Assembly (NCBI GenBank): GCA_021821465.1
Contig: JAKACM010000003.1
Coordinates: 41,898-105,897, forward strand
Direction of reading: 5' to 3'
Length of the DNA stretch: 64,000 nt
From: Bacillota bacterium
Lineage (GTDB): Bacteria; Bacillota; Sulfobacillia; Sulfobacillales; Sulfobacillaceae
Each line of letters starts with the position of its first letter. The stretch's first letter is position 1. Shown piece by piece: positions 31,279 through 40,148 of the stretch. The translations under genes were made by a program, and so were the position numbers. The notes under the pieces were generated by a model. That model had not been told where the DNA came from and did not search any database. It saw only the letters and a program-made list of their open reading frames with translations.

Positions 31279-31873
31279 TGAAGGTTCCCCCTTCCTCCAT
31301 GTTTATGGCGTCCCACTGTTGCCGCAGTCGCTCGCGACCACGTGACAGCCGGTTGTACACTTGACTTCGCGTCAGGTGGAGCTTTGCAGCGATCCCCGGG
31401 ACCGACATATCTAAGAAGTACCGGCAAATAATCACATCACGAACACCCGGTTCGAGCCGTTGGATACATGCGACCAAAGATTCCTGGCTCTCGCGGGACA
31501 GCACTTGCGACAGCACAGGATCCGATGGGCAAACAATGCTTTCGGACTCAAGGGTCTGATGTTGCATCAATCGGCGGCGAATATTTAATGCCTGGTATTT
31601 GGTGAGGATGAGAAGCCAGGTACGCACGGTGCCGCGCGCCTCGTCATATTCATGAGCTCGGTGCCAAGCCTGAATGAACACCTCGCTTACGCACTCTTCA
31701 ATGTCCTCGGGTGTTCCGACACCCGCAAGGATGTGAGACGCCAACGACAGGGTAGCGTCGGCATGCTCGTGGATAAGAAAAGAGAGAGCTTCGGCGGAAC
31801 GTTCCCGTAATTGGGATACCAGGTTTTCCGAGGTCATGAATACCGGCTCGCCTCCACTCACAAGCAATCTCAT
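31256..31873 (-). CDS. ECF-type RNA polymerase sigma factor
   Basis: Region 2 'DIEECVSEVFIQAWHRAHEYDEARGTVRTWLLILTKYQALNIRRR' and region 4 'VRDVIICRYFLDMSVPGIAAKLHLTRSQVYNRLSRGRERLRQ'. Confidence 0.93.
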   Translation of the reverse strand: MRLLVSGGEPVFMTSENLVSQLRERSAEALSFLIHEHADATLSLASHILAGVGTPEDIEECVSEVFIQAWHRAHEYDEARGTVRTWLLILTKYQALNIRRRLMQHQTLESESIVCPSDPVLSQVLSRESQESLVACIQRLEPGVRDVIICRYFLDMSVPGIAAKLHLTRSQVYNRLSRGRERLRQQWDAINMEEGGTFSGDIRSR

Positions 31874-32130
31874 TGCTTACTATATACTACGTTACAAGCG
31901 ATGGATTTCTCTGAAAGACATCCGAAAAAAGTTGAAGGAACCACCAATATGTCCACGAAACATTCTCCATAAGATCGCTCGTACCGAAAGTGGGACCGGA
32001 AGACGAATTATCAAATCGAACAGTACAGTACATTGCATGTTATAGGCCGTCAAAGTTCCCAAGCCATTCGTTTTAAACCGACAAAAATCACTCCTAAAGC
32101 TCTCTGGGGATTATGCATAGAGGTAGAGTT

Positions 32131-32904
32131 TCACATGGAACCAATTTTCGTGATGGCCTGCACACAATTGTGGAAATCTGTTCCATCCGTTTGCCCGTTG
32201 CGTATCAGATACTCAGCAAAGCTGAACGCGAAGAGACCTGTGTACGCCGTCAGCACCTCGTTATCTGGAATACCATACCCCGACACAAAATCGCTCAGGG
32301 ATTGGCAACTCAATAGATACCGCCCCACATCCCATAGGGGGTCTCCCCAAATAGCCAGCTCGAAGTCGAACAAGATGAGCGAATTTTCCCGAGCGCCGAT
32401 GTTTTCTTGGCGAATATCTCGGTGAATTAAGCATAATTGCGCAGTGTTGTGCAATTCAAGCAGCTGTAAATAGCGTTCGAGAAAGCCTGTCACTTTGCGG
32501 TCCAGATAGCCTTCGACAATATCTACCCACCGGCCGGAATGCCTGCGAATATATTCCAACCAAGTGTCGGCAGTAAGTCCCGTACCAGGATCCCTAACAC
32601 ACGGGGACATCCCGAGTGTCGAGCGATGAAATCGACTCATGAGTCTCCCTATTTCAAAATCGCTTATTGCATTACTCGGGGGAAGTGGGTCATAGGAGAT
32701 TTCAACCGTGAGTAATGAAGGTTCATCCTTTATTAAATTTGGGCGAAGATCTTCCGCCACAACCTGGTATGCTTGGATTTCCCGAAGGTAATCGGTTTTT
32801 CTTTTGAATACCTTTCGAACAAATAACGAGTTGTCGCGAGTAACCAGCATCACCTTGTTCCCTGTCCAAGGACTAGACAGATTAGAGAGCACACTTTCAT
32901 GCAT
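32131..32904 (-). CDS. APH-family phosphotransferase (aminoglycoside phosphotransferase / CotS-like kinase)
   Basis: 'LCLIHRDIRQENIGARENSLILFDFELAIWGDPLWDVGRYL' Brenner and metal-binding motifs. Confidence 0.8.
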   Translation of the reverse strand: MHESVLSNLSSPWTGNKVMLVTRDNSLFVRKVFKRKTDYLREIQAYQVVAEDLRPNLIKDEPSLLTVEISYDPLPPSNAISDFEIGRLMSRFHRSTLGMSPCVRDPGTGLTADTWLEYIRRHSGRWVDIVEGYLDRKVTGFLERYLQLLELHNTAQLCLIHRDIRQENIGARENSLILFDFELAIWGDPLWDVGRYLLSCQSLSDFVSGYGIPDNEVLTAYTGLFAFSFAEYLIRNGQTDGTDFHNCVQAITKIGSM

Positions 32905-33029
32905 CGGGCCATCAATCCTTCCGAAGATTTTTATTGATCAGTGATAATACAACCGCAAGTTCTCGCCCCATCGCGGATGGTTAGTGCCTTGCCACTCGCG
33001 CCGAACCTGGGATCAAATTTATTCAGCGC

Positions 33030-33322
33030 TCCGTAAAACCCCGCTGTTTAGAGGGGATATAAGGCGCTCGCCGTCAGGCGATAGTCTTGTGGCATAACGC
33101 CCCATTTATGTTACGATTTAAATGTGTTTGCTCTTTGACAATAGGATATATTGTCGGTTGTTTCCCGCCGTCGTGGAAGGCGTAAAATATATCGCATCGT
33201 CAAGACCAGACGTTAACCGGATTTCGCGAACGATAAGTCTAAGTAACCGGAGACCTTTAGGCGACGACGTCAGCCGGTTCCTCGCGAGAATCTTCTCCCT
33301 TCAGGGAGGGGAGTGTCCATGA
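33030..33322. mobile_element. tnpB-less IS200/IS605-like remnant (MITE-like; both end structures, no transposase)
   Basis: Left-end-like 'aaCCCCgctgtttagaGGGGat', 'TCGCCgtcaGGCGA', '...cgccccatttatgttacgattta'; right-end-like 'acctttaggcgacgacgt ... gagaatcttctcccttcagggaggggagtgtc', typical of sequence 3' of IS605-type tnpB; no tnpB between. Confidence 0.5.
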
Positions 33323-33722
33323 GATATTTCGTATACGACGTCAATTTAGACATCATACCTTAAAACCATTTTTTGGCGGACAATTTCGAAAGATTCGCCC
33401 AGAGCTATCCTTTGATTTCACTCAATCAACCGGTCATGAACTTCCTCAATTTGGAGCAATAGACTTAACGTATGAGCTTTCGCTCAGAATATCGATACCT
33501 AAGATGCACAACAATTAGTGTTGTCGCCCTTCAGAACGGCCCCCATTCATTGGATCCGCCTGTCGCAGACGAAATCGCCAAGCAATGATGAACCCCGCAA
33601 GACAAACCTCCTCCTAGCCTTCAAGAAATATCTGGTTATTACTGGCACCATTGGCTAAATTGTGCATATTGTGCGGGTAAAGGTAGCTTCCAAAAGCTAC
33701 CGGTCAAAGGAGGAGATAATAT

Positions 33723-34334
33723 ATGGCTGATCAGCCACCAGTTCCATCCCCGGGATATTACCCTACCGGTGCCCCAACACCTTCGTGGGTGGATTGTATT
33801 TGGGTCGATAAGGTTTTTGGGTCCTGCCAAAAAGTCGTAACGGCCAATGGGACGGGAACTGCTCCCATCTCATGCACAACTCTTACTACCGTTACCTGCG
33901 GCACTCCCGCTTGTACATTCCTAAACAGCGTGCCCAGTACCGATGATTATGCAACGCTGTCTTGGCTGGTTACGGTCCCTGTAAACTACACCTGTGATGT
34001 AGGAAGCGGGGCGGTTACAGTAACCACGCAAGTGGTCGCAACGCTTTATAGTCCTCCCGGTACCTCGCCGGCATGTATCCCTTATTCTGTAAGTTGTGGC
34101 GCCAATATTCTCAACGGAATCGTGTATGCTACCGTGACCCTCTGTCTCGAACTAAAAACAAACGCGACGGTCCAACTCTTGGTTCCTGCCTACGGGTATT
34201 GCGTAGAGCCGCCATGTGAGGTTGAAAATCCGTGTCCACCCCCCTTTCCTCCTCAGATCATGACACCGGTTCCTCCACCGTCACCGCCATCCCCACCTGC
34301 CCCACCGCCTCCTCCGCCTATCGTCGATCCCTAA
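33723..34334 (+). CDS. Cys-containing structural protein with polyproline C-terminus (spore-surface-like)
   Basis: aggaggaga RBS; 'WVDCIWVDKVFGSCQKVV' resembles Firmicute coat/exosporium-type proteins; repeated Cys; C-terminal 'PPPSPPSPPAPPPPPPIVDP'; no signal peptide. Confidence 0.6.
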   Translation: MADQPPVPSPGYYPTGAPTPSWVDCIWVDKVFGSCQKVVTANGTGTAPISCTTLTTVTCGTPACTFLNSVPSTDDYATLSWLVTVPVNYTCDVGSGAVTVTTQVVATLYSPPGTSPACIPYSVSCGANILNGIVYATVTLCLELKTNATVQLLVPAYGYCVEPPCEVENPCPPPFPPQIMTPVPPPSPPSPPAPPPPPPIVDP

Positions 34335-34694
34335 TTCACGGAATTTGACGATTACCCACAACGGCAAGTGGTCATTGGTTCCCATGGATGAGGAACATTT
34401 AGGGCAATAAGTAACGATGACGATTCGAGATCACACCATATTCTTTCCGGAAAGCGATAGAAATGATTTGTCTTCCTGATCCTGGTCGGACTTGGCCGAA
34501 TTTGGGTCGAGTATTTCCCTGTGAAGAATAGCGAGCGAGGTTTAGCGACTTCCCAAGGCAAGTCGCTTTGGACACATATCACTCGGCAGATCATTTCCCG
34601 GACTTCTCGTTGCGCCGTGTTATGGAAGAGTCGCAAAATGCTCCATCACTCCAAAAGGAACCCACAAGCCTAGGAACACAACCAAAGTATCACG

Positions 34695-34702
34695 CATACA
34701 GT
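34695..34702 (+). promoter_or_regulatory. Candidate sporulation-sigma (SigE/SigK-like) -10 element upstream of gvpA
   Basis: CATACAGT at 34695 with aACa at 34675-34678 (16-nt spacing), comparable with mACm-N16-CATAnnnTA (SigK) and CATACAnT (SigE). Pattern match by eye only. Confidence 0.3.
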
Positions 34703-34760
34703 TATCGTGGAGCATAGCGTCTCCACATCACAATAGTTGACTTGAAAGGACGGATCCATG

Positions 34761-34991
34761 ATGGCTATCAAAACTAGTACCGGAGGATCGAGCCTCGTAG
34801 AAGTTCTGGATCGAGTTCTCGACAAAGGCGCTGTCATTGACCTCTGGGTCAAAGTCAATCTGGTCGGCATCGAACTCTTGTCGATCGAAGCTCGTATTGT
34901 CATTGCCTCAGTGGAAACGTGGCTCGTGTATGCCCGTGCCGTGGGTCTCTTGGAACCTCACCCTGTCATGGAAGAAGAAGTCGTTGCCTAA
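34761..34991 (+). CDS. gvpA: Gas vesicle structural protein GvpA
   Basis: '[54 protein letters not shown]' GvpA core; first gene of gvp operon. Confidence 0.95.
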   Translation: MAIKTSTGGSSLVEVLDRVLDKGAVIDLWVKVNLVGIELLSIEARIVIASVETWLVYARAVGLLEPHPVMEEEVVA

Positions 34992-35054
34992 AGTTGTCCT
35001 CCGGCGAGAGCAGTACCGGCTCTCGCCGGCTCTTGCATCCATAGATCGAGGAGA

Positions 35055-35969
35055 GTGATTGTATTGGCGTCAGCGTTGGATACCATCTCGCATCAGACTT
35101 CATTTGTTCGATCACCCTATTTCCTGGAACTTATGGAACGTGGGGCCCGTTACTTGGAAAACGGATGGGCCCTCAATCTTATGGGACCTTCCGGCGTCGG
35201 TAAGACCTCTCTCGCCCGGATCCTGGCACAAGATCTCAAGATACCGACACAATTTGTGCAAGGGCATAGCGAAATGTCCATTACCGATCTTGTCGGCGGT
35301 TATCAAGGTTACCGTTACCATAAAGTTGTGGACAATTTTATTCGGGACGTCCTCAAAGTTGACCAGCGTGTCCAGAGTCACTGGACGGAAGGGTGGTTGT
35401 CTCAGGCCGTGAAATATGGCCACGCAGTGGTATTCGATGAGTTCAACCGAGCTCCCTTTGAAATTCAATCCGTGTTTCTGGCAATCCTCCAAGAACATGT
35501 TCTTCCCATATCTAAAGTAGGACATAATCAGATAATACCGGTGCACCCCAACTTTCGTCTGATCCTGACTTGTGGCCTGCCCGACCAAGTGGGCACCTAT
35601 CCCATATTGGAAGGTTTGTGGGACAGAATTATTACCGTGAGCATGGATACCTTGGATGAAGAATCGGAAATTCTCATCGTAGCCACGCATTCCCAATTGC
35701 CCCAAGAAGAATCCGTAGGTATTGTTCATCTTATTCGCCATATTCGCCAACAGAACTCCTCTTCAAGACGTCAAAAGTCATCACCGCCCTTGACATCGCC
35801 GTCCATTCGTATAGGAGTCATACTGGCTTTATTGCTCAAGGCCGAAGGATGGTCATTGGTACACAAGAAATATCCGGTCTCATTTCCCCAAATCATTAAA
35901 GATATTCTAGGGCCTTTCAACCGAGTCACCTTAAAAGAAATCGAAGATTTTCTGAACAAAAAAGACTGA
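35055..35969 (+). CDS. gvpN: Gas vesicle AAA+ ATPase GvpN
   Basis: MoxR-like AAA+: 'NLMGPSGVGKTSLARILA', 'AVVFDEFNRAPFEIQSVFLAILQEHVLP'; operon context. Confidence 0.93.
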   Translation: MIVLASALDTISHQTSFVRSPYFLELMERGARYLENGWALNLMGPSGVGKTSLARILAQDLKIPTQFVQGHSEMSITDLVGGYQGYRYHKVVDNFIRDVLKVDQRVQSHWTEGWLSQAVKYGHAVVFDEFNRAPFEIQSVFLAILQEHVLPISKVGHNQIIPVHPNFRLILTCGLPDQVGTYPILEGLWDRIITVSMDTLDEESEILIVATHSQLPQEESVGIVHLIRHIRQQNSSSRRQKSSPPLTSPSIRIGVILALLLKAEGWSLVHKKYPVSFPQIIKDILGPFNRVTLKEIEDFLNKKD

Positions 35970-36034
35970 TCCGCATTTTGTTGGCACATAGTCCGCGAAA
36001 CGCATAGGGTAATGTATGGCAGGAGGAATCGCCA

Positions 36035-36766
36035 ATGTTTTATGTTTATGGAATTGTTCGCAAGAACACCATCCGTTCTCTTGAAGATTATCCGGGAATT
36101 GGCAAACCTTCATCGCGAGTCAAATCCATTACCGTCGATGCATACGACCTGATTGTGTCCGAAGTGGACCATTTGGAAAAACTGGATCCGGAAGATGTTG
36201 TTGCCCACTCGAATGTTCTTGATCAATTGTTCGCAGAATCCGAAGTGATCCCTGTTAAATTTGGTACCCTCTCCAAGGACCCCTCTGATTTGTCCTTGAT
36301 GATCCGCAACAATCGCGACAAACTTCGAGACACGTTCAAAAAGATTCAAGGGCGGATGGAAGTGGGTTTGAAAATCTATTGGCAGCAAGGCGCAGTACAG
36401 ACGAAAATACAGGAACGACTTGACGTGGCACGAGCCCGAAAAGAGTCTGGGCAAACAGGGGAAGGGTTTTACGCCTTGGAAATAAAAATCGGCCAAATTG
36501 CCCAAGAGATCGTGGAAGAATGGCGCGACGTGCTCATTCGTACGATCGATGGGATGATAACACCCTTGGCCGATGACGTGACAACGGGGAAACTGATTTC
36601 CGTTTATATGCTCTGCAACTTATCATTTCTGATAAAGCGAACCAAACGTGAGATTTTTCGCGATCAGATCTTCAAACTGGAAACCAAATTCGGACGGGAT
36701 TGTCAAATCAATTATGTCGACAATTTACCGCCGTTTAATTTCATCGATCTTAAGTTAGGGAGTTAA
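36035..36766 (+). CDS. Gas vesicle protein GvpF/GvpL (copy 1)
   Basis: 'FYVYGIVRKN...VIPVKFGTLSKDPSDL...EVGLKIYW...SFLIKRTKREIFRDQIFKLETKF' GvpL/F family. Confidence 0.9.
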   Translation: MFYVYGIVRKNTIRSLEDYPGIGKPSSRVKSITVDAYDLIVSEVDHLEKLDPEDVVAHSNVLDQLFAESEVIPVKFGTLSKDPSDLSLMIRNNRDKLRDTFKKIQGRMEVGLKIYWQQGAVQTKIQERLDVARARKESGQTGEGFYALEIKIGQIAQEIVEEWRDVLIRTIDGMITPLADDVTTGKLISVYMLCNLSFLIKRTKREIFRDQIFKLETKFGRDCQINYVDNLPPFNFIDLKLGS

Positions 36767-36770
36767 GAAC

Positions 36771-37040
36771 ATGGAAAATGTTAACTTGAGCTTTTGGGAT
36801 ATCCTCTTTCTCCCTATTTCCTTACCGATTAAATCAATAGGATGGACCATTGCCTACCTGCAAGATGAAGTGGAGAAAGAGAACCGCGGGTCAGAAGACA
36901 TGTGGTCGTCGTTGCTGGAGTTGGAAGTTCTACGAGACATTGGTAAAGTTTCCGACACAGAATATCAGATGCGTCGCAACCGATTACTCGTGCAAGCGGA
37001 AAATTTACCTGTGGCACAATTGACGGAGGATGAGGAATGA
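36771..37040 (+). CDS. gvpG: Gas vesicle protein GvpG
   Basis: 'LFLPISLPIKSIGWTIAYLQDEVEKE...LLELEVLRDIGKVSDTEYQMRRNRLL' GvpG pattern. Confidence 0.88.
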   Translation: MENVNLSFWDILFLPISLPIKSIGWTIAYLQDEVEKENRGSEDMWSSLLELEVLRDIGKVSDTEYQMRRNRLLVQAENLPVAQLTEDEE

Positions 37041-37297
37041 TGGACATCCGAACGGTTATTGAGACGGCAAGTCAACAAATTGGCACCATGGCCGGGCTTA
37101 AAATTGACCGGGTAGTGGGTTGTTCCCGGAGCGATCAAGGTTGGGTTCTGGAATGCGAGATCTTGGAGCGCCCGGCTATTCCCAACGCCATGGATGTGCT
37201 TGGATTGTACGAATTCGAGATTGATGTCAAAGGAAGCTTGCTACAATTTCACCGGAAAAGTTCCCGGCACCGGGGAGATGTGATTCCGGATATCTAA
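37037..37297 (+). CDS. gvpO: Gas vesicle protein GvpO
   Basis: 'GLKIDRVVGCSRSDQGWVLECEILERPAIPNAMDVLGLYEFEIDVKGSLLQFHR' GvpO pattern; ATGATGG overlap with gvpG. Confidence 0.88.
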   Translation: MMDIRTVIETASQQIGTMAGLKIDRVVGCSRSDQGWVLECEILERPAIPNAMDVLGLYEFEIDVKGSLLQFHRKSSRHRGDVIPDI

Positions 37298-37418
37298 TGA
37301 CAAGAAGATTGATGATCGGGGGTAAGGTTTACGACCCATAAACCAAGGAGACGGGTAAACTCGGCCGTCTTTTGAGTCGTAGGACCTGCTACCCAGTCCA
37401 AAACCCTTGGAGGGCAGA

Positions 37419-38192
37419 ATGAACCGACCGTTCTATTATTGGTACGCTGTAATTCCCAAGGACTCCCTCAATCCGGAACAATTCGCTCGGTCCTGCCAAT
37501 CCCGGTCCATCACCCCCGAAATATGGACATTTCGCAAATTATCAGCGGTGGTAACCCGGACAAAGATTTCCCGGGTTGTTTTAAATCGTGAGACAGCTTG
37601 GCAGCATGAACGAATCATCGAAATGATCTCAGATATCACTCATTATCAAACACTGCCTTTTCGGTTTGGTTCAGTGCATCCGGCAGAACAAGTCATGAAC
37701 ATATTGACCGAACGCCACGACGAGTGGCTAGATACCCTCGACGCGATAAAGGGACGGGTCGAAATGAGCCTTAAAGTTCTCTCTTCCCGATCTTCAGACA
37801 CTGCCTTAGGTATCCGGATTCCGTCTTCCTCATATCTGGATCGACTCATGCGGGAAAGATTACAGCAAAAAGCGAGGTTGAAGGAAGCTCAATCTATAGC
37901 GTTAGTCATTGACAAGCATCTGAAATCATCGTATGTTCGAAAATTTGAGGATGCCGAAGCCTTGCCAGGGATTTTAATCAATCAGACCTATCTTGTGGAG
38001 AAGGACCAAGTGCCAATGTTCCAAGACTCGGTCCGCACACTAATCCACGAATTCGGAACACGGAAATGGCTTTGTACCGGGCCATGGCCTCCGTATCATT
38101 TTGTCACGGACAGACCTAACCAAGAAGAGACAGACGGAAAGAAGGAGGAACCCAATGAGTTGGAAAAACGACCGCCCGGTCATTTCCAGTGA
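37419..38192 (+). CDS. Gas vesicle protein GvpF/GvpL (copy 2)
   Basis: 'FYYWYAVIPKD...LPFRFGSVHPAEQVM...RVEMSLKVLS...NQTYLVEKDQVPMFQDSVRTL'; RBS ggaggg. Confidence 0.88.
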   Translation: MNRPFYYWYAVIPKDSLNPEQFARSCQSRSITPEIWTFRKLSAVVTRTKISRVVLNRETAWQHERIIEMISDITHYQTLPFRFGSVHPAEQVMNILTERHDEWLDTLDAIKGRVEMSLKVLSSRSSDTALGIRIPSSSYLDRLMRERLQQKARLKEAQSIALVIDKHLKSSYVRKFEDAEALPGILINQTYLVEKDQVPMFQDSVRTLIHEFGTRKWLCTGPWPPYHFVTDRPNQEETDGKKEEPNELEKRPPGHFQ

Positions 38193-38505
38193 CGGGGAAG
38201 AGGCCATTCGCGATGTGCTTGCCGACATGATCGAACAAAAACCCATGGCAATGAATCTAGAGACAGGCAGGCCCGAACAAGGACTGGCCAAGCTGGTTCT
38301 AACCATCATCGAACTCCTTCGCCGCCTGTTGGAACAAGAGGCCTTGCGGCAGATTGAGTATGAACAATTGAGCGAGGAGCAAATCGAACGAGTGGGAAAT
38401 ACCTTCGCAAAACTCGACGCGCAGATGCATCAACTTCTGGAAGTGTTTGGACTGACAGAGCAAGATTTGAATCTCGATCTCGGCCCGTTAGGGACTCTAA
38501 TGTGA
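38155..38505 (+). CDS. gvpK: Gas vesicle protein GvpK
   Basis: 'ETGRPEQGLAKLVLTIIELLRRLLEQEALRQIEYEQLSEEQIERVGNTFAKLDAQMHQLLEVFGL' GvpK; ATG at 38155 after aaggagga. Confidence 0.95.
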   Translation: MSWKNDRPVISSDGEEAIRDVLADMIEQKPMAMNLETGRPEQGLAKLVLTIIELLRRLLEQEALRQIEYEQLSEEQIERVGNTFAKLDAQMHQLLEVFGLTEQDLNLDLGPLGTLM

Positions 38506-38506
38506 G

Positions 38507-38893
38507 GTGGACAAATTGGAGAACAAACCGCTCACCATGTCTCAAAGCACCAGTCTCGCCGATTTATTGGAACGGGTCCTGGACAAGGGGGTTGTCATTG
38601 CCGGAGACATCACCGTCTTGGTGGCCGATGTCGAGTTGCTGACCATCAAAATCCGTTTGCTGGTAGCTTCGGTTGACAAGGCCATGGAAATTGGCGTCAA
38701 TTGGTGGCAAAATGACCCATATTTAAATACGCGAGTCAAACAATTAGTCGAACATAATCGCGAGTTGGAACAAGAAGTGGCGGCATTGAGAAATGCTACT
38801 CTGCCAACCGTTGAGACAAGACTGGATGCCCTCGAAACCCAGTTGGAGAAAGCAAAGGCCAAAACCCCCAGAAAAAAGAGTGAGAAACCGTGA
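38507..38893 (+). CDS. GvpA-family minor protein (GvpJ/GvpS-like) with coiled-coil C-terminal extension
   Basis: 'SLADLLERVLDKGVVIAGDITVLVADVELLTIKIRLLVASVDKAMEIG' plus heptad-like Lys/Glu-rich tail. Confidence 0.9.
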   Translation: MDKLENKPLTMSQSTSLADLLERVLDKGVVIAGDITVLVADVELLTIKIRLLVASVDKAMEIGVNWWQNDPYLNTRVKQLVEHNRELEQEVAALRNATLPTVETRLDALETQLEKAKAKTPRKKSEKP

Positions 38894-39672
38894 AACCAAG
38901 AAGTTTATGGGCTTATGGCGTCGTGGCTAGGGGCGACGAACTCAAGCCCGAAAAGCCAGACATCAGCGGCGGAAAAGACTTTTTGTGGGTGCGAACGGCG
39001 ACTTTGTCCGCCTTAGCAAGTTACGTGCCTGATACCGAATATAATGAAGATACTTTAGCCAAACAACAGAATAATCCCCAATGGATTATAGACAAAGTTC
39101 AAGCTTGTGTCTCTGTTGTGGCCTTTATTTCTTCCCGCCGGGTGATCATTCCCTTTCGCTTTGGCTCGGTGTTTTCGACGGAACAGAGCCTGAAAGAGAA
39201 GTTGGATAGGCACAGCCATGTGTTCCATGAGTTGTTGCAACGCCTGGCAGGCACAGAAGAATGGGGCGTCAAAGTATTTGCTTCCGTCGCTTCCCAGGCA
39301 CAACAAATGGTCGAAGGAACCTTGGATCAAGCCGCGAAAAGCGGCATGAGTCCGGGCAGACGGTATATGCTGAAGAAACAGTTGCTGGTATCGGCTCTTT
39401 CAGATGCACAACGTGACTTAAAAGAAAAGGCCGACCTTATACATCGGTCGCTTGTGACGATGACCAGCGCCCATCAACCGGGCCGACCGGCAATTGAACC
39501 GCCCAACGCAGACAAATCCATCTGTTTGATGAAATCGTCGTACCTGGTGCCCAATTCCAACCTGAGTCAGTTTCTCGCTCAAATCGAGGATTTAACCGGC
39601 CGTTACGAAAACTTGCATATCCAAGTTTCCGGACCATGGGCACCATACAGTTTTTGTCACATGGATGTCTAA
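38890..39672 (+). CDS. Gas vesicle protein GvpF/GvpL (copy 3)
   Basis: 'LWAYGVVARGD...IPFRFGSVFSTEQSL...EWGVKVFAS...MKSSYLVPNSNLSQFLAQIEDL...GPWAPYSF'. Confidence 0.9.
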   Translation: MKPRSLWAYGVVARGDELKPEKPDISGGKDFLWVRTATLSALASYVPDTEYNEDTLAKQQNNPQWIIDKVQACVSVVAFISSRRVIIPFRFGSVFSTEQSLKEKLDRHSHVFHELLQRLAGTEEWGVKVFASVASQAQQMVEGTLDQAAKSGMSPGRRYMLKKQLLVSALSDAQRDLKEKADLIHRSLVTMTSAHQPGRPAIEPPNADKSICLMKSSYLVPNSNLSQFLAQIEDLTGRYENLHIQVSGPWAPYSFCHMDV

Positions 39673-39955
39673 ATCCTGGGGAGATGTCCCTTTGGGGATC
39701 ACAACATCATTTACAAATCGGAGGCGAGTCGGCAAAATGGATGAATCTCAGTCTGAACAACATATTACCTTATTGGACCTACTGGACCGGATCATTGATC
39801 ATGGGGTTGTGATCCAAGGAGATCTGCGTATTTCCGTCGCCGATGTCGATCTTATTTACGTTAATTTGAGATTATTGATATCTTCGATATCGCAACTGCA
39901 ACGGAACCAAAACGACCCACAGCCCATAACAAATGATACCTTCGCCCATTTTTAA
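39665..39955 (+). CDS. Third GvpA-family protein (GvpJ/M-like)
   Basis: 'ITLLDLLDRIIDHGVVIQGDLRISVADVDLIYVNLRLLISSISQL'. True start may be the ATG near 39737. Confidence 0.88.
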   Translation: MSKSWGDVPLGITTSFTNRRRVGKMDESQSEQHITLLDLLDRIIDHGVVIQGDLRISVADVDLIYVNLRLLISSISQLQRNQNDPQPITNDTFAHF

Positions 39956-40061
39956 AAATTGGCAGTCGTCTAGAGACCTACAGCCGCAAATCCCTACAAT
40001 CCCTCACATTGTCCCCTTCTCGTTTTTTTCGGTCGACAACCTGACATTATAGGCATTTCGT

Positions 40062-40107
40062 TACATAATCGGGGCTTAGGGTCAGACGCCTAAGCCCCGA
40101 TTATGTA
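40062..40107 (+). terminator. Long hairpin closing the gvp operon
   Basis: TACATAATCGGGGCTTAGG-gtcagacg-CCTAAGCCCCGATTATGTA, 19-bp perfect stem. Confidence 0.8.
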
Positions 40108-40148
40108 TAATGATCACCCAATGGGCACCAATTTCTACGAACAAAGAC

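Noticed and set aside
34837-35058. Alternative-frame ORF overlapping gvpA
   Set aside because: gvpA frame is unambiguously the coding one.
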